Shown: in pieces, positions 8,649 through 17,615 of the stretch
Position numbering within the stretch: the stretch's first letter is position 1
Layout of the letters: each line of letters starts with the position of its first letter
Assembly (NCBI GenBank): GCA_900552565.1
Contig: USAK01000004.1
Span: 1-64,000 of the forward strand
Length of the DNA stretch: 64,000 bases
Origin: an uncultured Selenomonas sp.
GTDB taxonomy: Bacteria > Bacillota > Negativicutes > Selenomonadales > Selenomonadaceae
Direction: 5' to 3'
Translations under genes and position numbers: made by a program
The notes under the pieces: model-generated
Seen by the model: only the letters and a program-made list of their open reading frames with translations
The model's database searches: none
What the model was told of the DNA's origin: nothing

Positions 8649-9982
8649 AGAAAGTCATCATAGTCGGAGCAGGGCTTGCCGGCAGTGAAGCTGCTTGGCA
8701 GGCAGCAAAGCAGGGCGCAGAAGTCACGCTCTATGAGATGCGTCCGGAAAAATCAACACCGGCCCATAAGACCGCCGGCTTTGCCGAGCTCGTCTGCAGC
8801 AATTCGCTGCGCGGTGCCGGTCTTGAGAATGCCGTGGGCGTACTCAAGGAAGAGATGCGCCGCCTGGGCTCCATCATTATGGAAGCGGCGGACGCGACGC
8901 GCGTGCCGGCTGGCGGGGCTTTGGCCGTTGACCGCCATGGGTTCAGCGACTACGTGACAGAAAAAGTCACGCAGCATCCGCATATCACCGTGGTGCATGA
9001 AGAGGTCCCGAAGATTCCGCTGCAGGAGGATGCCGTGACCATCGTGGCCAGCGGCCCTCTGACGGCCGGCAGTCTGGCTGAGGACATCGCTGCGCGCACG
9101 GGCAACGATTCCCTGTATTTTTATGACGCCGCGGCACCGATTGTCAGCCTTGAGTCCGTCGATATGACGAAGGCTTACCGTGCTTCGCGTTATGGCAAGG
9201 GCGAGGCCGCCTATATCAACTGCCCGATGACAAAAGAAGAATACGAAGCCTTCTGGCATGAGCTCGTGACGGCGGAAAAGGCACCGACGAAGGATTTTGA
9301 GAAGGAAAAATTCTTTGAGGGCTGTATGCCGGTAGAAGTCATGGCGAGCCGCGGTATTGACACGCTGCTCTACGGTCCGCTGAAGCCTGTCGGACTCGAG
9401 CATCCTGAAACGGGCGTGCGCCCGTATGCCGTCGTGCAGCTGCGTCAGGACAATGCGGGTGCAACGCTTTACAATATCGTCGGTTTTCAGACGCATCTCA
9501 AATGGCCGGAGCAGCGCCGCGTGTTTGGCATGATTCCGGGGCTTGAACATGCGGAATTCCTGCGCTACGGTGTCATGCACCGCAATACATTTTTGAATTC
9601 ACCGCGCCACATGCGTCCAACGCTGCAGCTCAAGGGCGAAGATAATCTCTTGTTCGCGGGGCAGATGACCGGTGTTGAAGGTTATATCGAATCCGCCTCG
9701 TCCGGTCTGGTAGCCGGCGTCAATGCCGCACGTCTCGCACGCGGGGAAGAGCCGCTCGTTTTCCCTGAGGAGAGCTGCCATGGTGCACTCTGCCATTACA
9801 TCACGACGAGTGAGGCCAAGCATTTCCAGCCGATGAATGTGAATTTCGGCATTCTGCCGCCCGTGGAGACACGCGACAAGAACGGCCGCCGTATCCGCGA
9901 TAAGAAGATGAAGAAACAGCTGCTGGCTGAGAAGGCACTGGCAGCCATTGAGGCCTTCAAGCCGCAGATCTTTGGCTGCTGA
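8645..9982 (+). CDS. trmFO: tRNA m5U54 methyltransferase, folate/FAD dependent (TrmFO)
   Basis: A 445-residue enzyme that methylates U54 in the T-loop of tRNA using methylene-tetrahydrofolate and FADH2. The FAD-binding motif [15 protein letters not shown] opens the protein. [11 protein letters not shown] holds a conserved cysteine region of the family, and [16 protein letters not shown] and [10 protein letters not shown] are further TrmFO signatures. The length is normal. It overlaps the end of topA (ATGA). In many Firmicutes a tyrosine recombinase gene (xerC) separates trmFO and hslV, but here only 22 bases lie between them. Confidence 0.96.
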   Translation: MKKVIIVGAGLAGSEAAWQAAKQGAEVTLYEMRPEKSTPAHKTAGFAELVCSNSLRGAGLENAVGVLKEEMRRLGSIIMEAADATRVPAGGALAVDRHGFSDYVTEKVTQHPHITVVHEEVPKIPLQEDAVTIVASGPLTAGSLAEDIAARTGNDSLYFYDAAAPIVSLESVDMTKAYRASRYGKGEAAYINCPMTKEEYEAFWHELVTAEKAPTKDFEKEKFFEGCMPVEVMASRGIDTLLYGPLKPVGLEHPETGVRPYAVVQLRQDNAGATLYNIVGFQTHLKWPEQRRVFGMIPGLEHAEFLRYGVMHRNTFLNSPRHMRPTLQLKGEDNLLFAGQMTGVEGYIESASSGLVAGVNAARLARGEEPLVFPEESCHGALCHYITTSEAKHFQPMNVNFGILPPVETRDKNGRRIRDKKMKKQLLAEKALAAIEAFKPQIFGC

Positions 9983-10004
9983 ACGCAGAAATGAGGAGAA
10001 TATT

Positions 10005-10553
10005 ATGAGTACAGAATTACAGTTCCATGCAACGACCATCTGTGCCGTGCGCAAGAATGGCAAAACGGCTATCGCCGGCGACGGCCAGGTGACGTTTGGC
10101 CAGAACACCATTATGAAATCGACGGCCCGCAAGGTGCGCCGCATCTATCATGGCAAAGTCCTTGCAGGCTTCGCAGGCTCTGTAGCCGATGCTTTTACGC
10201 TGTTTGAGAAGTTCGAGGCTAAGCTCGAGTCGTACAACGGCAACCTGCAGCGCGCTGCTGTCGAGCTCGCTAAGGAATGGCGTACGGATAAGATGCTCGG
10301 CAAGCTCGAGGCTCTGCTGCTTGTGGCGGACAAGAACACGCTGCTGATGCTCTCGGGCAACGGCGAGGTCATTGAGCCGGACGGCGATGTCGCTGCCATC
10401 GGTTCGGGCGGCTTCTTTGCCCTTTCGGCTGCCCGCGCGCTCGTCAAGCACACGGACATGGAAGCTGCGGATATTGCACGTGAGGCCCTGACGATTGCCG
10501 CAGATATCTGCGTTTACACGAATCACAATATCAAAGTGGAGGAACTTGACTGA
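10005..10553 (+). CDS. hslV: ATP-dependent protease subunit HslV (ClpQ)
   Basis: A 182-residue proteasome-like peptidase subunit of the HslUV protease. The predicted N-terminal nucleophile is the first threonine of [11 protein letters not shown], after a short propeptide (MSTELQFHA). GDGQVTFGQ and [15 protein letters not shown] are typical HslV segments. The ATG at 10005 follows ATGAGGAG; longer in-frame starts lie within trmFO and are unlikely. The stop overlaps the hslU start by one base (TGATG), which indicates translational coupling of the two subunits. Confidence 0.96.
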   Translation: MSTELQFHATTICAVRKNGKTAIAGDGQVTFGQNTIMKSTARKVRRIYHGKVLAGFAGSVADAFTLFEKFEAKLESYNGNLQRAAVELAKEWRTDKMLGKLEALLLVADKNTLLMLSGNGEVIEPDGDVAAIGSGGFFALSAARALVKHTDMEAADIAREALTIAADICVYTNHNIKVEELD

Positions 10554-11959
10554 TGGAACAGAATATAGAACAGATTGGCGTCAATGAACAGACGCCGCGC
10601 GAAATCGTCGAAGAACTCAACCGCTACATCGTCGGTCAGGACGAGGCCAAGCGCTCGGTGGCGATTGCCCTGCGCAACCGTTGGCGCAGCCGCCAGCTCA
10701 CCGGCGCGATGAAAGAAGAGGTCATCCCGAAGAACATTCTCATGATTGGTTCGACGGGTGTCGGCAAGACAGAGATTGCCCGCCGCCTCGCCAGACTCGT
10801 CAAGGCACCGTTCATTAAAGTAGAAGCAACGAAATTCACGGAAGTCGGCTATGTCGGCCGCGACGTTGAGTCCATCATCCGCGATCTGACGGAAGCCGCT
10901 GTGCGCATGGTCCGTCAGCAGCGACTCGATGAAGTGCAGGACAAGGCTAAAGAACAGGCCGAGGAACGCATCCTCGATGTCTTTGTGCCGGAGCCGAAGA
11001 AATCGCAGAATCCGCTCGGCCGTCTTTTCGGCGGTGACGATGACGAGGAGAAGAAAACGGAAGAAGAGCCGAAGAAATATCAGGCCGGCCGCGAATGGGT
11101 CCGCAAGCGTCTCGAAAAGGGCGAGCTCGAGAATGAGCTCATCGAAATCGATGTCGAAGAGACGCGCCGCCCGATGGTCGGCATGTTCTCCGGCTCGAGC
11201 CTCGAGGGCATGGGCGACAATCTGCAGGACATGATTGGCAACATCATGCCGAAACGCCATAAGAAACGCAAAGTCACGGTGGCACAGGCCCGCAAGATTT
11301 TCACGCAGGAAGAGGCAGGCAAGCTCATCGATATGGAAGCCGTTGCCGAAGAGGCTGTTAAAGTCACGGAATACAGCGGCATTGTCTTTCTCGATGAAAT
11401 TGATAAAGTCGCCGTCAAGGGCAACAGCTCGGGCGCTGATGTCTCGCGTGAAGGTGTACAGCGCGACATCCTGCCGATTGTCGAAGGCTCGCAGGTCTCG
11501 ACGAAATACGGCCCTGTCCGCACGGACCACATTCTCTTCATCGCGGCCGGTGCGTTCCACATGGCTAAGCCGTCGGACCTCATCCCGGAGCTGCAGGGCC
11601 GTTTCCCTATCCGCGTAGAGCTCAAATCCCTGCGCAAGGAAGATTTTGAACGCATCCTCACGGAGCCGAAGAACGCGCTGATTAAGCAGTACGAAGCCAT
11701 GCTGGCCACCGAGGGCCTGACGCTGACGTTCAAGCCGGATGCCATCAGCCGCATTGCCGAACTTGCCTGCGAGGTCAATGAGCAGGCTGAGGATATCGGT
11801 GCCCGCCGCCTGCATACACTTCTTGAAAAAGTTCTTGAGGATGTCAGCTTCAACGCACCGGAGCTTACCGATAAAAATGTCGTAATCGATGCGGATTACG
11901 TCAACAAACGTCTCTCGGATATTGTCGTCAACCGCGACCTTTCCCAGTTTATCCTTTAA
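10553..11959 (+). CDS. hslU: HslU ATPase subunit of the HslUV protease (ClpY)
   Basis: A 468-residue AAA+ unfoldase that feeds substrates into HslV. Walker A is [15 protein letters not shown] and Walker B is [12 protein letters not shown]. The pore-type GYVGRD motif is seen near residue 100. The intermediate (I) domain at about 125-235 is charged and Glu/Lys-rich. The C terminus ends in SQFIL, consistent with the HslU tail that docks into HslV. The length is normal. It is followed by a strong terminator, so codY has its own promoter. Confidence 0.97.
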   Translation: MEQNIEQIGVNEQTPREIVEELNRYIVGQDEAKRSVAIALRNRWRSRQLTGAMKEEVIPKNILMIGSTGVGKTEIARRLARLVKAPFIKVEATKFTEVGYVGRDVESIIRDLTEAAVRMVRQQRLDEVQDKAKEQAEERILDVFVPEPKKSQNPLGRLFGGDDDEEKKTEEEPKKYQAGREWVRKRLEKGELENELIEIDVEETRRPMVGMFSGSSLEGMGDNLQDMIGNIMPKRHKKRKVTVAQARKIFTQEEAGKLIDMEAVAEEAVKVTEYSGIVFLDEIDKVAVKGNSSGADVSREGVQRDILPIVEGSQVSTKYGPVRTDHILFIAAGAFHMAKPSDLIPELQGRFPIRVELKSLRKEDFERILTEPKNALIKQYEAMLATEGLTLTFKPDAISRIAELACEVNEQAEDIGARRLHTLLEKVLEDVSFNAPELTDKNVVIDADYVNKRLSDIVVNRDLSQFIL

Positions 11960-11968
11960 TCGCACTCC

Positions 11969-12009
11969 GAAGCAGAATGCAGCCTTGTCTGCATTCTGCT
12001 TCTATTTTT
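11969..12009 (+). terminator. Rho-independent terminator after hslU
   Basis: A perfect 14-bp stem (GAAGCAGAATGCAG with CTGCATTCTGCTTC, loop CCTTGT) followed by TATTTTTG. It separates the dprA-hslU transcript from codY. Confidence 0.92.
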
Positions 12010-12021
12010 GCTGATGAAGAA

Positions 12022-12036
12022 AATTTTCAAAAAAAT
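12022..12036 (+). promoter_or_regulatory. Possible CodY box upstream of codY
   Basis: The bases AATTTTCAAAAAAAT match 13 of 15 positions of the published CodY consensus AATTTTCWGAAAATT. The site ends 13 bases before the -35 of the codY promoter, a plausible place for autoregulation. The surrounding AT-richness lowers its weight. Confidence 0.4.
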
Positions 12037-12049
12037 AACAAGATTATCT

Positions 12050-12077
12050 TTGACTATTTAGAAAAGTATGATAAACT
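12050..12077 (+). promoter_or_regulatory. Probable sigma-A promoter of codY
   Basis: TTGACT (12050-12055), a 16-base spacer, and TAAACT (12072-12077), giving a leader of about 65 bases before the codY ATG. Confidence 0.6.
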
Positions 12078-12147
12078 AAATATAAGTTCAAAATGAGAAT
12101 AGTATTATTACGGAATTGATTCGTAGGAGAGCAAAGGAGCGAATATT

Positions 12148-12927
12148 ATGTCGTCTTTATTGGAAAAAACTCGCAAAATTAATCGTCTGCTTCAGCGTTC
12201 TGAAAATGTAGAATACGATGGGATTTCCCGTGTGCTCAGCAATGTCTTGAATGCAAACGTTTATATCACAAATAAAAAAGGCAAAATCTATGGCTACGCA
12301 TTCGTCGATGACTTTGAATGCGACCTCATGATCGATAAAGTCATCGATCAGGGCGAATTCCCGAAGCATTATGTCAACTGGCTCATGCGCATGGATGAGA
12401 CGAACGCCAACCTGCGTTCGAAGACGGGCATGTGCGCTTATGAAGAGAATACGAAATGCCTGTTCAACGGCAAGAACACGACGATTGTCCCGATTTACGG
12501 CGTTGGCGAACGCATCGGTACGCTGATTGTCGCCAAATACGACGAAGAGTTCGATGACGATGACCTGCTGCTCTGCGAATACGGTGCGACGGTCGTCGGT
12601 ATGGAGATGCTGCGTGACCATGCGGAGAAGATTGAAATCGAAGCCCGCAAGAAGGCTACGGTCCAGATTGCCATCAATACGCTGTCATTCTCGGAGCGCA
12701 AGGCTGCGTTTGCCATCCTGTCGGCCCTCGACAGCACGGAAGGCCTGCTCGTCGCCTCGAAGATTGCCGACCAGGTCAAGATCACGCGCTCGGTTATCGT
12801 CAACGCCCTGCGTAAATTTGAGTCGGCCGGCGTCATCTCGTCGAAGTCGCTCGGCATGAAGGGCACGTACATCAAGGTCCTCAATGAGTATCTGCTCGAT
12901 GAAGTTCAGAAGCTTCGCAACGAATGA
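12148..12927 (+). CDS. codY: Global nutritional regulator CodY
   Basis: A 259-residue GTP- and branched-chain-amino-acid-sensing repressor. The N-terminal GAF domain (about 1-155) begins MSSLLEKTRKINRLLQ. A long linker helix (REHAEKIEIEAR-like) leads to a C-terminal winged helix-turn-helix, where ASKIADQVKITRSVIVNALR and ESAGVISSKSLGMKGTYIKV carry the recognition helix and wing. The length equals that of the family. The ATG at 12148 follows AAAGGAGCG. It sits after hslVU as in other Firmicutes but has its own promoter and a CodY-box-like site upstream. Confidence 0.97.
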   Translation: MSSLLEKTRKINRLLQRSENVEYDGISRVLSNVLNANVYITNKKGKIYGYAFVDDFECDLMIDKVIDQGEFPKHYVNWLMRMDETNANLRSKTGMCAYEENTKCLFNGKNTTIVPIYGVGERIGTLIVAKYDEEFDDDDLLLCEYGATVVGMEMLRDHAEKIEIEARKKATVQIAINTLSFSERKAAFAILSALDSTEGLLVASKIADQVKITRSVIVNALRKFESAGVISSKSLGMKGTYIKVLNEYLLDEVQKLRNE

Positions 12928-12954
12928 TGCTTCTGCTATTGCGGCAAAACCCGC

Positions 12955-13006
12955 ATAAATAAAAAGGGAATCCGGTCCTGCAGGCTGGATTCCCTTTTTA
13001 TTTATG
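12955..13006. terminator. Bidirectional terminator between codY and trpD
   Basis: A perfect 19-bp inverted repeat with an A/T-rich base (arms 12955-12973 and 12987-13005, core AAAGGGAATCC/GGATTCCCTTT), placed between two convergent genes. Confidence 0.9.
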
Positions 13007-13025
13007 TATCTATGTTATTACTGAC

Positions 13026-14042
13026 TCAGGCGTTTGAGAGCTGCTTGAATTCCTCGAGCTTCTTCAGGGCCGCACCGGAGGCAATCATCTGGCGGGCGAT
13101 GGCAATGCCCTCAGCGATATTTTTGGCCTTGCCGCCAACGTAGATGGCCGCGCCGGCGTTCAGCAGGACGATATCGGTCTTTGGTCCCTGTGCTCCCTTG
13201 AGGATGTCGAGCGTGACTTTGGCATTCTCGGAAGGGTCGCCGCCGCGGATGTCGTCTTTCGTGCAGCGCGTGAAGCCAAATTCCTCCGGCTTTACTTCAT
13301 AGCGGCGGAACCAGCCGTTCTTAAACTCGCAGACACTCGTCGGCGCACTCAGGGAGAATTCGTCGAGGCAGTCCTGTCCGTAGATGACCATGCCGTTCTT
13401 GACGCCGAGCGTCAGCAGAACCTTGGCGAGGGGCTCGAGCAGGTATTCGTCGTAAACACCGAGGACCATGCGCGTCGGATGGGCCGGATTGGTCAGCGGT
13501 CCTAAGATGTTGAAGACCGTGCGGATGCCGAGCTCTTTGCGGATGGCGCCGACATATTTCATCGAAGCGTGGTATTTCTGAGCGAACATGAAGCAGAGGC
13601 CAATCTTGTCGAGCTCTTCAACGACCTTTTTCGGCGGCTGGTCGAGGTTGACGCCGAGAGCTTCGAGACAGTCGGCCGCACCGCATTTTGACGAAGCCGC
13701 GCGGTTGCCGTGCTTGGCGACTTTGACACCGGCCGCGGCGATGATCATGGCAGCGGTCGTCGAGATGTTGATGCTGTGGGCATGGTCGCCGCCCGTACCG
13801 ACGATATCGAGGACATCCATGTCATGTTCGACCTTAAGGGCATGGTCGCGCATGGCCATGGCCGAACCGGAGATTTCGTCAATTGTCTCGGCTTTTGTGC
13901 TCTTGGTCGACAGTGCTGCGAGATACGCGGCATTCTGTACCTGTGTGGTCTCGCCGTTCATGATTTCATTCATGACGGTATAAGCCTCATCGTAGGAGAG
14001 GTCTTCTTTGCTGACAATTTTTTCGATTGCTTCTTTAATCAT
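13026..14042 (-). CDS. trpD: Anthranilate phosphoribosyltransferase
   Basis: A 338-residue enzyme of tryptophan synthesis that joins anthranilate and PRPP. The glycine-rich PRPP loop is [14 protein letters not shown], slightly different from the common GTGGDxxx[38 protein letters not shown] and GVYDEYLL are conserved TrpD segments. The gene stands alone: no other trp genes are visible. The ATG at 14042 has a GGGAGGA site. The minus-strand promoter overlaps a 20-bp palindrome at 14098-14117, which suggests repressor control. A TrpD-like paralogue with another substrate is possible but less likely. Confidence 0.88.
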   Translation of the reverse strand: MIKEAIEKIVSKEDLSYDEAYTVMNEIMNGETTQVQNAAYLAALSTKSTKAETIDEISGSAMAMRDHALKVEHDMDVLDIVGTGGDHAHSINISTTAAMIIAAAGVKVAKHGNRAASSKCGAADCLEALGVNLDQPPKKVVEELDKIGLCFMFAQKYHASMKYVGAIRKELGIRTVFNILGPLTNPAHPTRMVLGVYDEYLLEPLAKVLLTLGVKNGMVIYGQDCLDEFSLSAPTSVCEFKNGWFRRYEVKPEEFGFTRCTKDDIRGGDPSENAKVTLDILKGAQGPKTDIVLLNAGAAIYVGGKAKNIAEGIAIARQMIASGAALKKLEEFKQLSNA

Positions 14043-14097
14043 AGTGTATCCTCCCTGTGTGCAATGAATGGTATGATTGCCTTAATGATGGAACTTT

Positions 14098-14117
14098 TGA
14101 TAATGTTAACATTATCA
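14098..14117. promoter_or_regulatory. Perfect 20-bp palindrome over the trpD promoter
   Basis: TGATAATGTTAACATTATCA is fully self-complementary and covers the -10 region of the minus-strand trpD promoter. It is a candidate repressor operator. The regulator is unknown; the GTTAAC core resembles the centre of TrpR operators, but that link is only suggestive. Confidence 0.55.
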
Positions 14118-14137
14118 TTCGAGTGTAACATTGTCAA
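14109..14137 (-). promoter_or_regulatory. Probable promoter of trpD
   Basis: On the minus strand, TTGACA (plus-strand 14132-14137), a 17-base spacer, and TAATGT (14109-14114); GATAAT with a 15-base spacer is an alternative -10. The leader to the trpD ATG is about 60 bases. Confidence 0.55.
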
Positions 14138-14184
14138 CTTTATCTTACGCGTCTTGAAATTTGCTGCGGAATAGAAAAAATCCG

Positions 14185-14213
14185 TTGACAATACGTCTGT
14201 CAGTCATTATAAT
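14185..14213 (+). promoter_or_regulatory. Consensus promoter of the tRNA-Pro/tRNA-Arg operon
   Basis: TTGACA (14185-14190), 17 bases, TATAAT (14208-14213): an exact consensus promoter ending 15 bases before tRNA-Pro, divergent from trpD. Confidence 0.92.
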
Positions 14214-14227
14214 ATTAAAGTACGCAT

Positions 14228-14304
14228 CGGGATGTAGCGCAGTTTGGTAGCGCGCCTGCTTTGGGAGCAGGATGTCGCAGGTTCGAATCCTGTCATCCCG
14301 ACCA
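14228..14304 (+). tRNA. tRNA-Pro (TGG)
   Basis: A full cloverleaf with acceptor CGGGATG/CATCCCG and the 3' CCA encoded. The anticodon stem CCTGC/GCAGG encloses TTTGGGA, so the anticodon is TGG. The T-loop is TTCGAAT. Confidence 0.97.
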
Positions 14305-14311
14305 TTTATTT

Positions 14312-14388
<77 letters not shown>

Positions 14389-14400
14389 TTTGCGAGACAG

Positions 14401-14430
14401 AAGCTCCGGTTTTGCCGGAGCTTTTTTATT
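14401..14430 (+). terminator. Rho-independent terminator of the tRNA operon
   Basis: AAGCTCCGG pairs with CCGGAGCTT around TTTTG, followed by TTTTATT. Confidence 0.92.
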
Positions 14431-14448
14431 GTTTTGGGTAAATTTTTC

Positions 14449-14478
14449 TTGCCTTGTCGTATTCTTTTATGATATAAT
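14449..14478 (+). promoter_or_regulatory. Probable promoter of the ArsB/NhaD-like permease gene
   Basis: TTGCCT (14449-14454), 18 bases, TATAAT (14473-14478). The -10 overlaps the left arm of an inverted repeat (14476-14506), so an operator function is likely. Confidence 0.6.
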
Positions 14479-14548
14479 TCCCATATGTGAATTGCATATG
14501 GGAATTTTAGGCGGAGTCTGTTCAACACAGGCTCCGTCTATTTATTTG
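14476..14548 (+). promoter_or_regulatory. Structured leader of the permease gene: inverted repeat plus terminator-like hairpin
   Basis: A 12-bp perfect inverted repeat (AATTCCCATATG, seven-base loop, CATATGGGAATT; 14476-14506) covers the -10 and the start of transcription. A second 11-bp stem (GGCGGAGTCTG with CAGGCTCCGTC; 14510-14538) is followed by TATTTATTT. The leader to the ATG is about 140 bases. It matches no riboswitch class that I recognise. Confidence 0.5.
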
Positions 14549-14622
14549 CAAGCACAGGGGGAAAGAAGGAAAGAGAAGGGTACATCGACTTATTCAACTA
14601 TCAAGGAGGAATTTATTCGGGA

Positions 14623-15900
14623 ATGGAAACTTTAGCTGCTATTATCTTTGTGCTGATGTACATGCTGATTGTCTCAGAAAAGGTTCATCGCACCATTGTC
14701 GCTATGCTTGGCGCCATCCTCATGATTATCGTCGGCATCCTGCCCGTGGATACGGCCCTGCATCACATTGATTTTAACACGCTGGGGCTGCTCATCGGCA
14801 TGATGATTCTCGTGAGCATCACCGCCAAGACAGGCCTGTTTGACTATGTGGCCATCAAGACGGCTAAGGCCGCCAAAGCCCAGCCGCGCCGCCTGCTCAT
14901 TTATCTCGGCTTCATCACGGCGCTTTTCTCGGCTTTCCTGGACAATGTCACAACGGTTCTCCTGATGGTGCCGGTTACGTTTGCCATCACGAGCAAGCTG
15001 CACATCCATGTCGTGCCGTTCCTGCTCACGCAGATTCTCGCTTCGAATGTCGGCGGCACGGCGACGCTCATCGGCGACCCGCCGAATATCATGATTGGCA
15101 GTGCCGTCAAGGAACTGACTTTTGTCGCCTTCATCGAGAACCTCACGCCGGTCATCATCGTCTGCATGATTGCCGTGCTCTTTGTCATGAATGTCCTTTA
15201 CCGCAAACAGCTCGTGACAAAGCCGGAGCTGCAGGCGGAAATCATGCAGATGGATGAGAAGAAGGCCCTGAAAGATAAGAAACTGCTCGCGCGCTCGCTC
15301 TTTGTGCTCGGCCTGACGATTCTCGGGTTCTTCACGCATTCGTTCACGCATATCGAATCTTCGGTGGTCGCGCTCTTTGGCGGCTTTTTGCTGCTGCTGC
15401 TCGCGGGCGGCAGCCAGAATGCCGTGGACTTTTCCATGCGCAAGGTCGAATGGGCCACGATTTTCTTCTTCATCGGTCTGTTTGTCGCGGTCGGCGGTCT
15501 CAGCGAAACGGGCGTCATCAGCGACCTCGCGACGCAGGCCGTGGCTTTGACGCAGGGCGATGTCACGAAGACGTCGCTTCTGGTGCTCTGGCTTTCGGCG
15601 TTGGTCTCCTCGGTTCTTGACAATATCCCGTTTGTCGCGACGATGATTCCGCTGATTCAGAACATGGGGGCCATGGGCGTTGACAATCTTGAACCGGTCT
15701 GGTGGAGCCTGTCGCTCGGTGCCTGCCTCGGCGGCAACGGCACGCTCGTCGGTGCTTCGGCCAACCTTATCGTGGCCGGCATGGCAGCAGACCGCGGCGT
15801 CAAGATTTCGTTCCTCAACTACTTTAAGATCAGTTTCCCTATCATGATCATGACCATCGTCATTTCGACGGTTTACGTCTATCTGCGCTATTTGCTCTGA
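14623..15900 (+). CDS. ArsB/NhaD (ion transporter superfamily) membrane permease
   Basis: A 425-residue integral membrane protein with about 11-12 hydrophobic segments. It belongs to the ion-transporter superfamily that includes ArsB arsenite pumps, NhaD-type Na+/H+ antiporters and SLC13-like carriers. Two repeat halves are visible, each with the re-entrant signature: SAFLDNVTTVLLMVP with GGTATLIGDPPNIMIG, and SSVLDNIPFVATMIP with CLGGNGTLVGASANLIVAG. The substrate (arsenite, Na+ or an organic anion) cannot be told from sequence; no ars regulator genes are adjacent. The ATG at 14623 follows AAGGAGG. A structured leader and promoter upstream suggest specific control. Confidence 0.85.
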   Translation: METLAAIIFVLMYMLIVSEKVHRTIVAMLGAILMIIVGILPVDTALHHIDFNTLGLLIGMMILVSITAKTGLFDYVAIKTAKAAKAQPRRLLIYLGFITALFSAFLDNVTTVLLMVPVTFAITSKLHIHVVPFLLTQILASNVGGTATLIGDPPNIMIGSAVKELTFVAFIENLTPVIIVCMIAVLFVMNVLYRKQLVTKPELQAEIMQMDEKKALKDKKLLARSLFVLGLTILGFFTHSFTHIESSVVALFGGFLLLLLAGGSQNAVDFSMRKVEWATIFFFIGLFVAVGGLSETGVISDLATQAVALTQGDVTKTSLLVLWLSALVSSVLDNIPFVATMIPLIQNMGAMGVDNLEPVWWSLSLGACLGGNGTLVGASANLIVAGMAADRGVKISFLNYFKISFPIMIMTIVISTVYVYLRYLL

Positions 15901-15926
15901 TACGGCGCATCTGTTTGCAGATGCAG

Positions 15927-15959
15927 GCAGCTCCTTTCGGGGAGCTGCTTTTTATTTTA
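15927..15959 (+). terminator. Rho-independent terminator after the permease gene
   Basis: GCAGCTCC pairs with GGAGCTGC around TTTCGG, followed by TTTTTATTTT. Confidence 0.9.
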
Positions 15960-16041
15960 CTGAGACCTCTGGCAGGATTTCCTGTTTCTGGCAAGAATAG
16001 GTATAATAGTAAACATGGTTTTTAGGTTTGGAGGGGTTCTC

Positions 16042-16314
16042 TTGTCGAAATTTGGTGGACGTGGGTATGGCATGTGTATCCTGTTCGTGCTCATCGGTGC
16101 AATTCTCGGCGGCATTCTTGGCGAAGTCCTGAAGAATGTGCCGTCGCTTGCCGGGATTATGCCGTTTTTGGTGACGACGTATCCCATATTTGATATGACG
16201 CCGGTGACCATTAATCTCTATGTGATGAAGCTGACGCTTGGTGTGGCCTTTATGCCGAATCTCATGAGCATGCTCGGCATCATCCTGGCCATTGTCCTGT
16301 ACCGCCGCTACTGA
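16042..16314 (+). CDS. DUF4321 domain membrane protein
   Basis: A 90-residue protein with a glycine-rich first membrane segment (ILFVLIGAILGGILGE) and a C-terminal one (SMLGIILAIVLYRRY), with LTLGVAFMPNLMS between them. This matches the small DUF4321 family found next to maf and radC in Firmicutes; its function is unknown. The preferred start is TTG 16042 with GGAGGGG five bases upstream; an ATG at 16015 would add nine residues but lacks a site. It probably opens the transcript DUF4321-maf-radC. Confidence 0.75.
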   Translation: MSKFGGRGYGMCILFVLIGAILGGILGEVLKNVPSLAGIMPFLVTTYPIFDMTPVTINLYVMKLTLGVAFMPNLMSMLGIILAIVLYRRY

Positions 16315-16347
16315 GTCTGGGAGATTGTATAAAAAGGAGAGGATACT

Positions 16348-16953
16348 ATGTTCATTCTGGCATCTGGTTCGCCGCGCCGCAAGGAACTCCTGCAGCAGAT
16401 TGAGGCCAGTTTCACTGTCAAGGTCAGTCAGGCAGAAGAAGTGACTGGCGGCAGCCTGGCCCCTGCTGAAATCGTCGTGGAAAATGCCGTCCGCAAGGCT
16501 GAGGCCGTGGCGAAGGAAAATCCCGGGCAGGCAGTACTCGGGGCTGACACCATCGTCTTTCTGGATGGCAGGGTCTATGGCAAGCCGCAGGACGCAGCGG
16601 AGGCCAAAGAGATGCTTCGGTGCCTTGCCGGCCGTGAACACGAGGTTGCCACGGGCATTGCCTGGGTAAAGGACGGCAGGGTGTACACCGATGTCGAAAC
16701 GACGCGCGTCTTTTTTGCGCCGATGACCGAGGAAGAGATTGAAGCGTATGTAGGGACGGGCGAGCCACTCGATAAGGCGGGGGCCTATGCCATTCAGGGC
16801 AGGGCTGCTGTCTTCATCGACTCGATTGCCGGTTCTTTTTCCAATGTCGTCGGCCTGCCTCTCTATGCGGTCTGCCGTCTTGCCGGAAAGGCAGGCGTGG
16901 ATCTTTATGACAATCATGGTAAGGGATCTTCCGAAAGAGGAACGACCGCGTGA
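16348..16953 (+). CDS. maf: Maf-type nucleoside triphosphate pyrophosphatase
   Basis: A 201-residue Maf/HAM1-fold pyrophosphatase, which hydrolyses dTTP/UTP or modified nucleotides and so keeps them out of nucleic acids. ILASGSPRRKELL is the N-terminal nucleotide motif, LGADTIVFLDG holds the catalytic aspartate, GKPQDAAEAKEML follows, and DKAGAYAIQGRAAVFIDSIAGSFSNVVGLPL is the C-terminal signature. The ATG at 16348 has AAAAAGGAGAGG upstream. Its last 47 bases overlap the start of radC. Confidence 0.93.
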   Translation: MFILASGSPRRKELLQQIEASFTVKVSQAEEVTGGSLAPAEIVVENAVRKAEAVAKENPGQAVLGADTIVFLDGRVYGKPQDAAEAKEMLRCLAGREHEVATGIAWVKDGRVYTDVETTRVFFAPMTEEEIEAYVGTGEPLDKAGAYAIQGRAAVFIDSIAGSFSNVVGLPLYAVCRLAGKAGVDLYDNHGKGSSERGTTA

Positions 16954-17596
16954 AAAACTCATCACGTACGGGGCTTCAGCCCTGAGCAATGCCGAGCTTC
17001 TCGCCGTGCTGCTGCATACGGGGACGCGTGAGCACTCGGTGCTGCATCTGGCAGAATCCGTGCTCGGTAAGTATAAGGAACGGGGCATGGCGGCCATGGC
17101 GCAGATGTCCGTGCGCGACCTTGCCGATATTCATGGCATCGGACCGTCGAAGGCTGCAACGATTTTGGCGGCTGTGGAACTTGGACGGCGCCTTTCGCAA
17201 AAGGCCGCGGCCAAAGTGCAGATTGTCCATGGGCCGGAGGATGCCGCGCATTTTGCCATGCCGCATCTCCGCTATGAGCAGAAGGAACATTTTGCTGTCC
17301 TGCTGCTCAATACGAAGAATCATATCCTTGGCCTGCGCGATATCTCCATCGGCAGCCTGTCGGCGTCCATCGTCCATCCGCGCGAGGTCTTTTCCATGGC
17401 CATCCGCTACGCGGCGGCTTCGATGATCCTCGTGCACAACCATCCGAGCGGCGACCCGAATCCGAGCCGTGAAGACCTCGCGGTCACGGACCGGCTCGTC
17501 AAGGCAGGCAGGATTCTCGACATTCCGGTGCTTGACCACATCATCCTCGGGGACAATCGTTTCCTGAGTTTAAAGGAAAAAGGCATGATCTCTTAA
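16907..17596 (+). CDS. radC: RadC family JAB1/MPN-domain protein
   Basis: A 229-residue RadC-family protein. A helix-hairpin-helix segment (DIHGIGPSKAATILAAVELG) lies before the MPN/JAMM domain. The metal motif is HNHPSGDPNPSREDLAVTD, with the upstream glutamate in HPREVFSMAI. RadC was once linked to DNA repair, but its actual role is unsettled. The start is taken at ATG 16907 (MTIMVRDLPKEERPREKL), inside maf; ATG 16916 is an alternative. No terminator is evident between it and the mreB promoter. Confidence 0.92.
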   Translation: MTIMVRDLPKEERPREKLITYGASALSNAELLAVLLHTGTREHSVLHLAESVLGKYKERGMAAMAQMSVRDLADIHGIGPSKAATILAAVELGRRLSQKAAAKVQIVHGPEDAAHFAMPHLRYEQKEHFAVLLLNTKNHILGLRDISIGSLSASIVHPREVFSMAIRYAAASMILVHNHPSGDPNPSREDLAVTDRLVKAGRILDIPVLDHIILGDNRFLSLKEKGMIS

Positions 17597-17615
17597 AGAT
17601 ATTCGTAAGATAATC

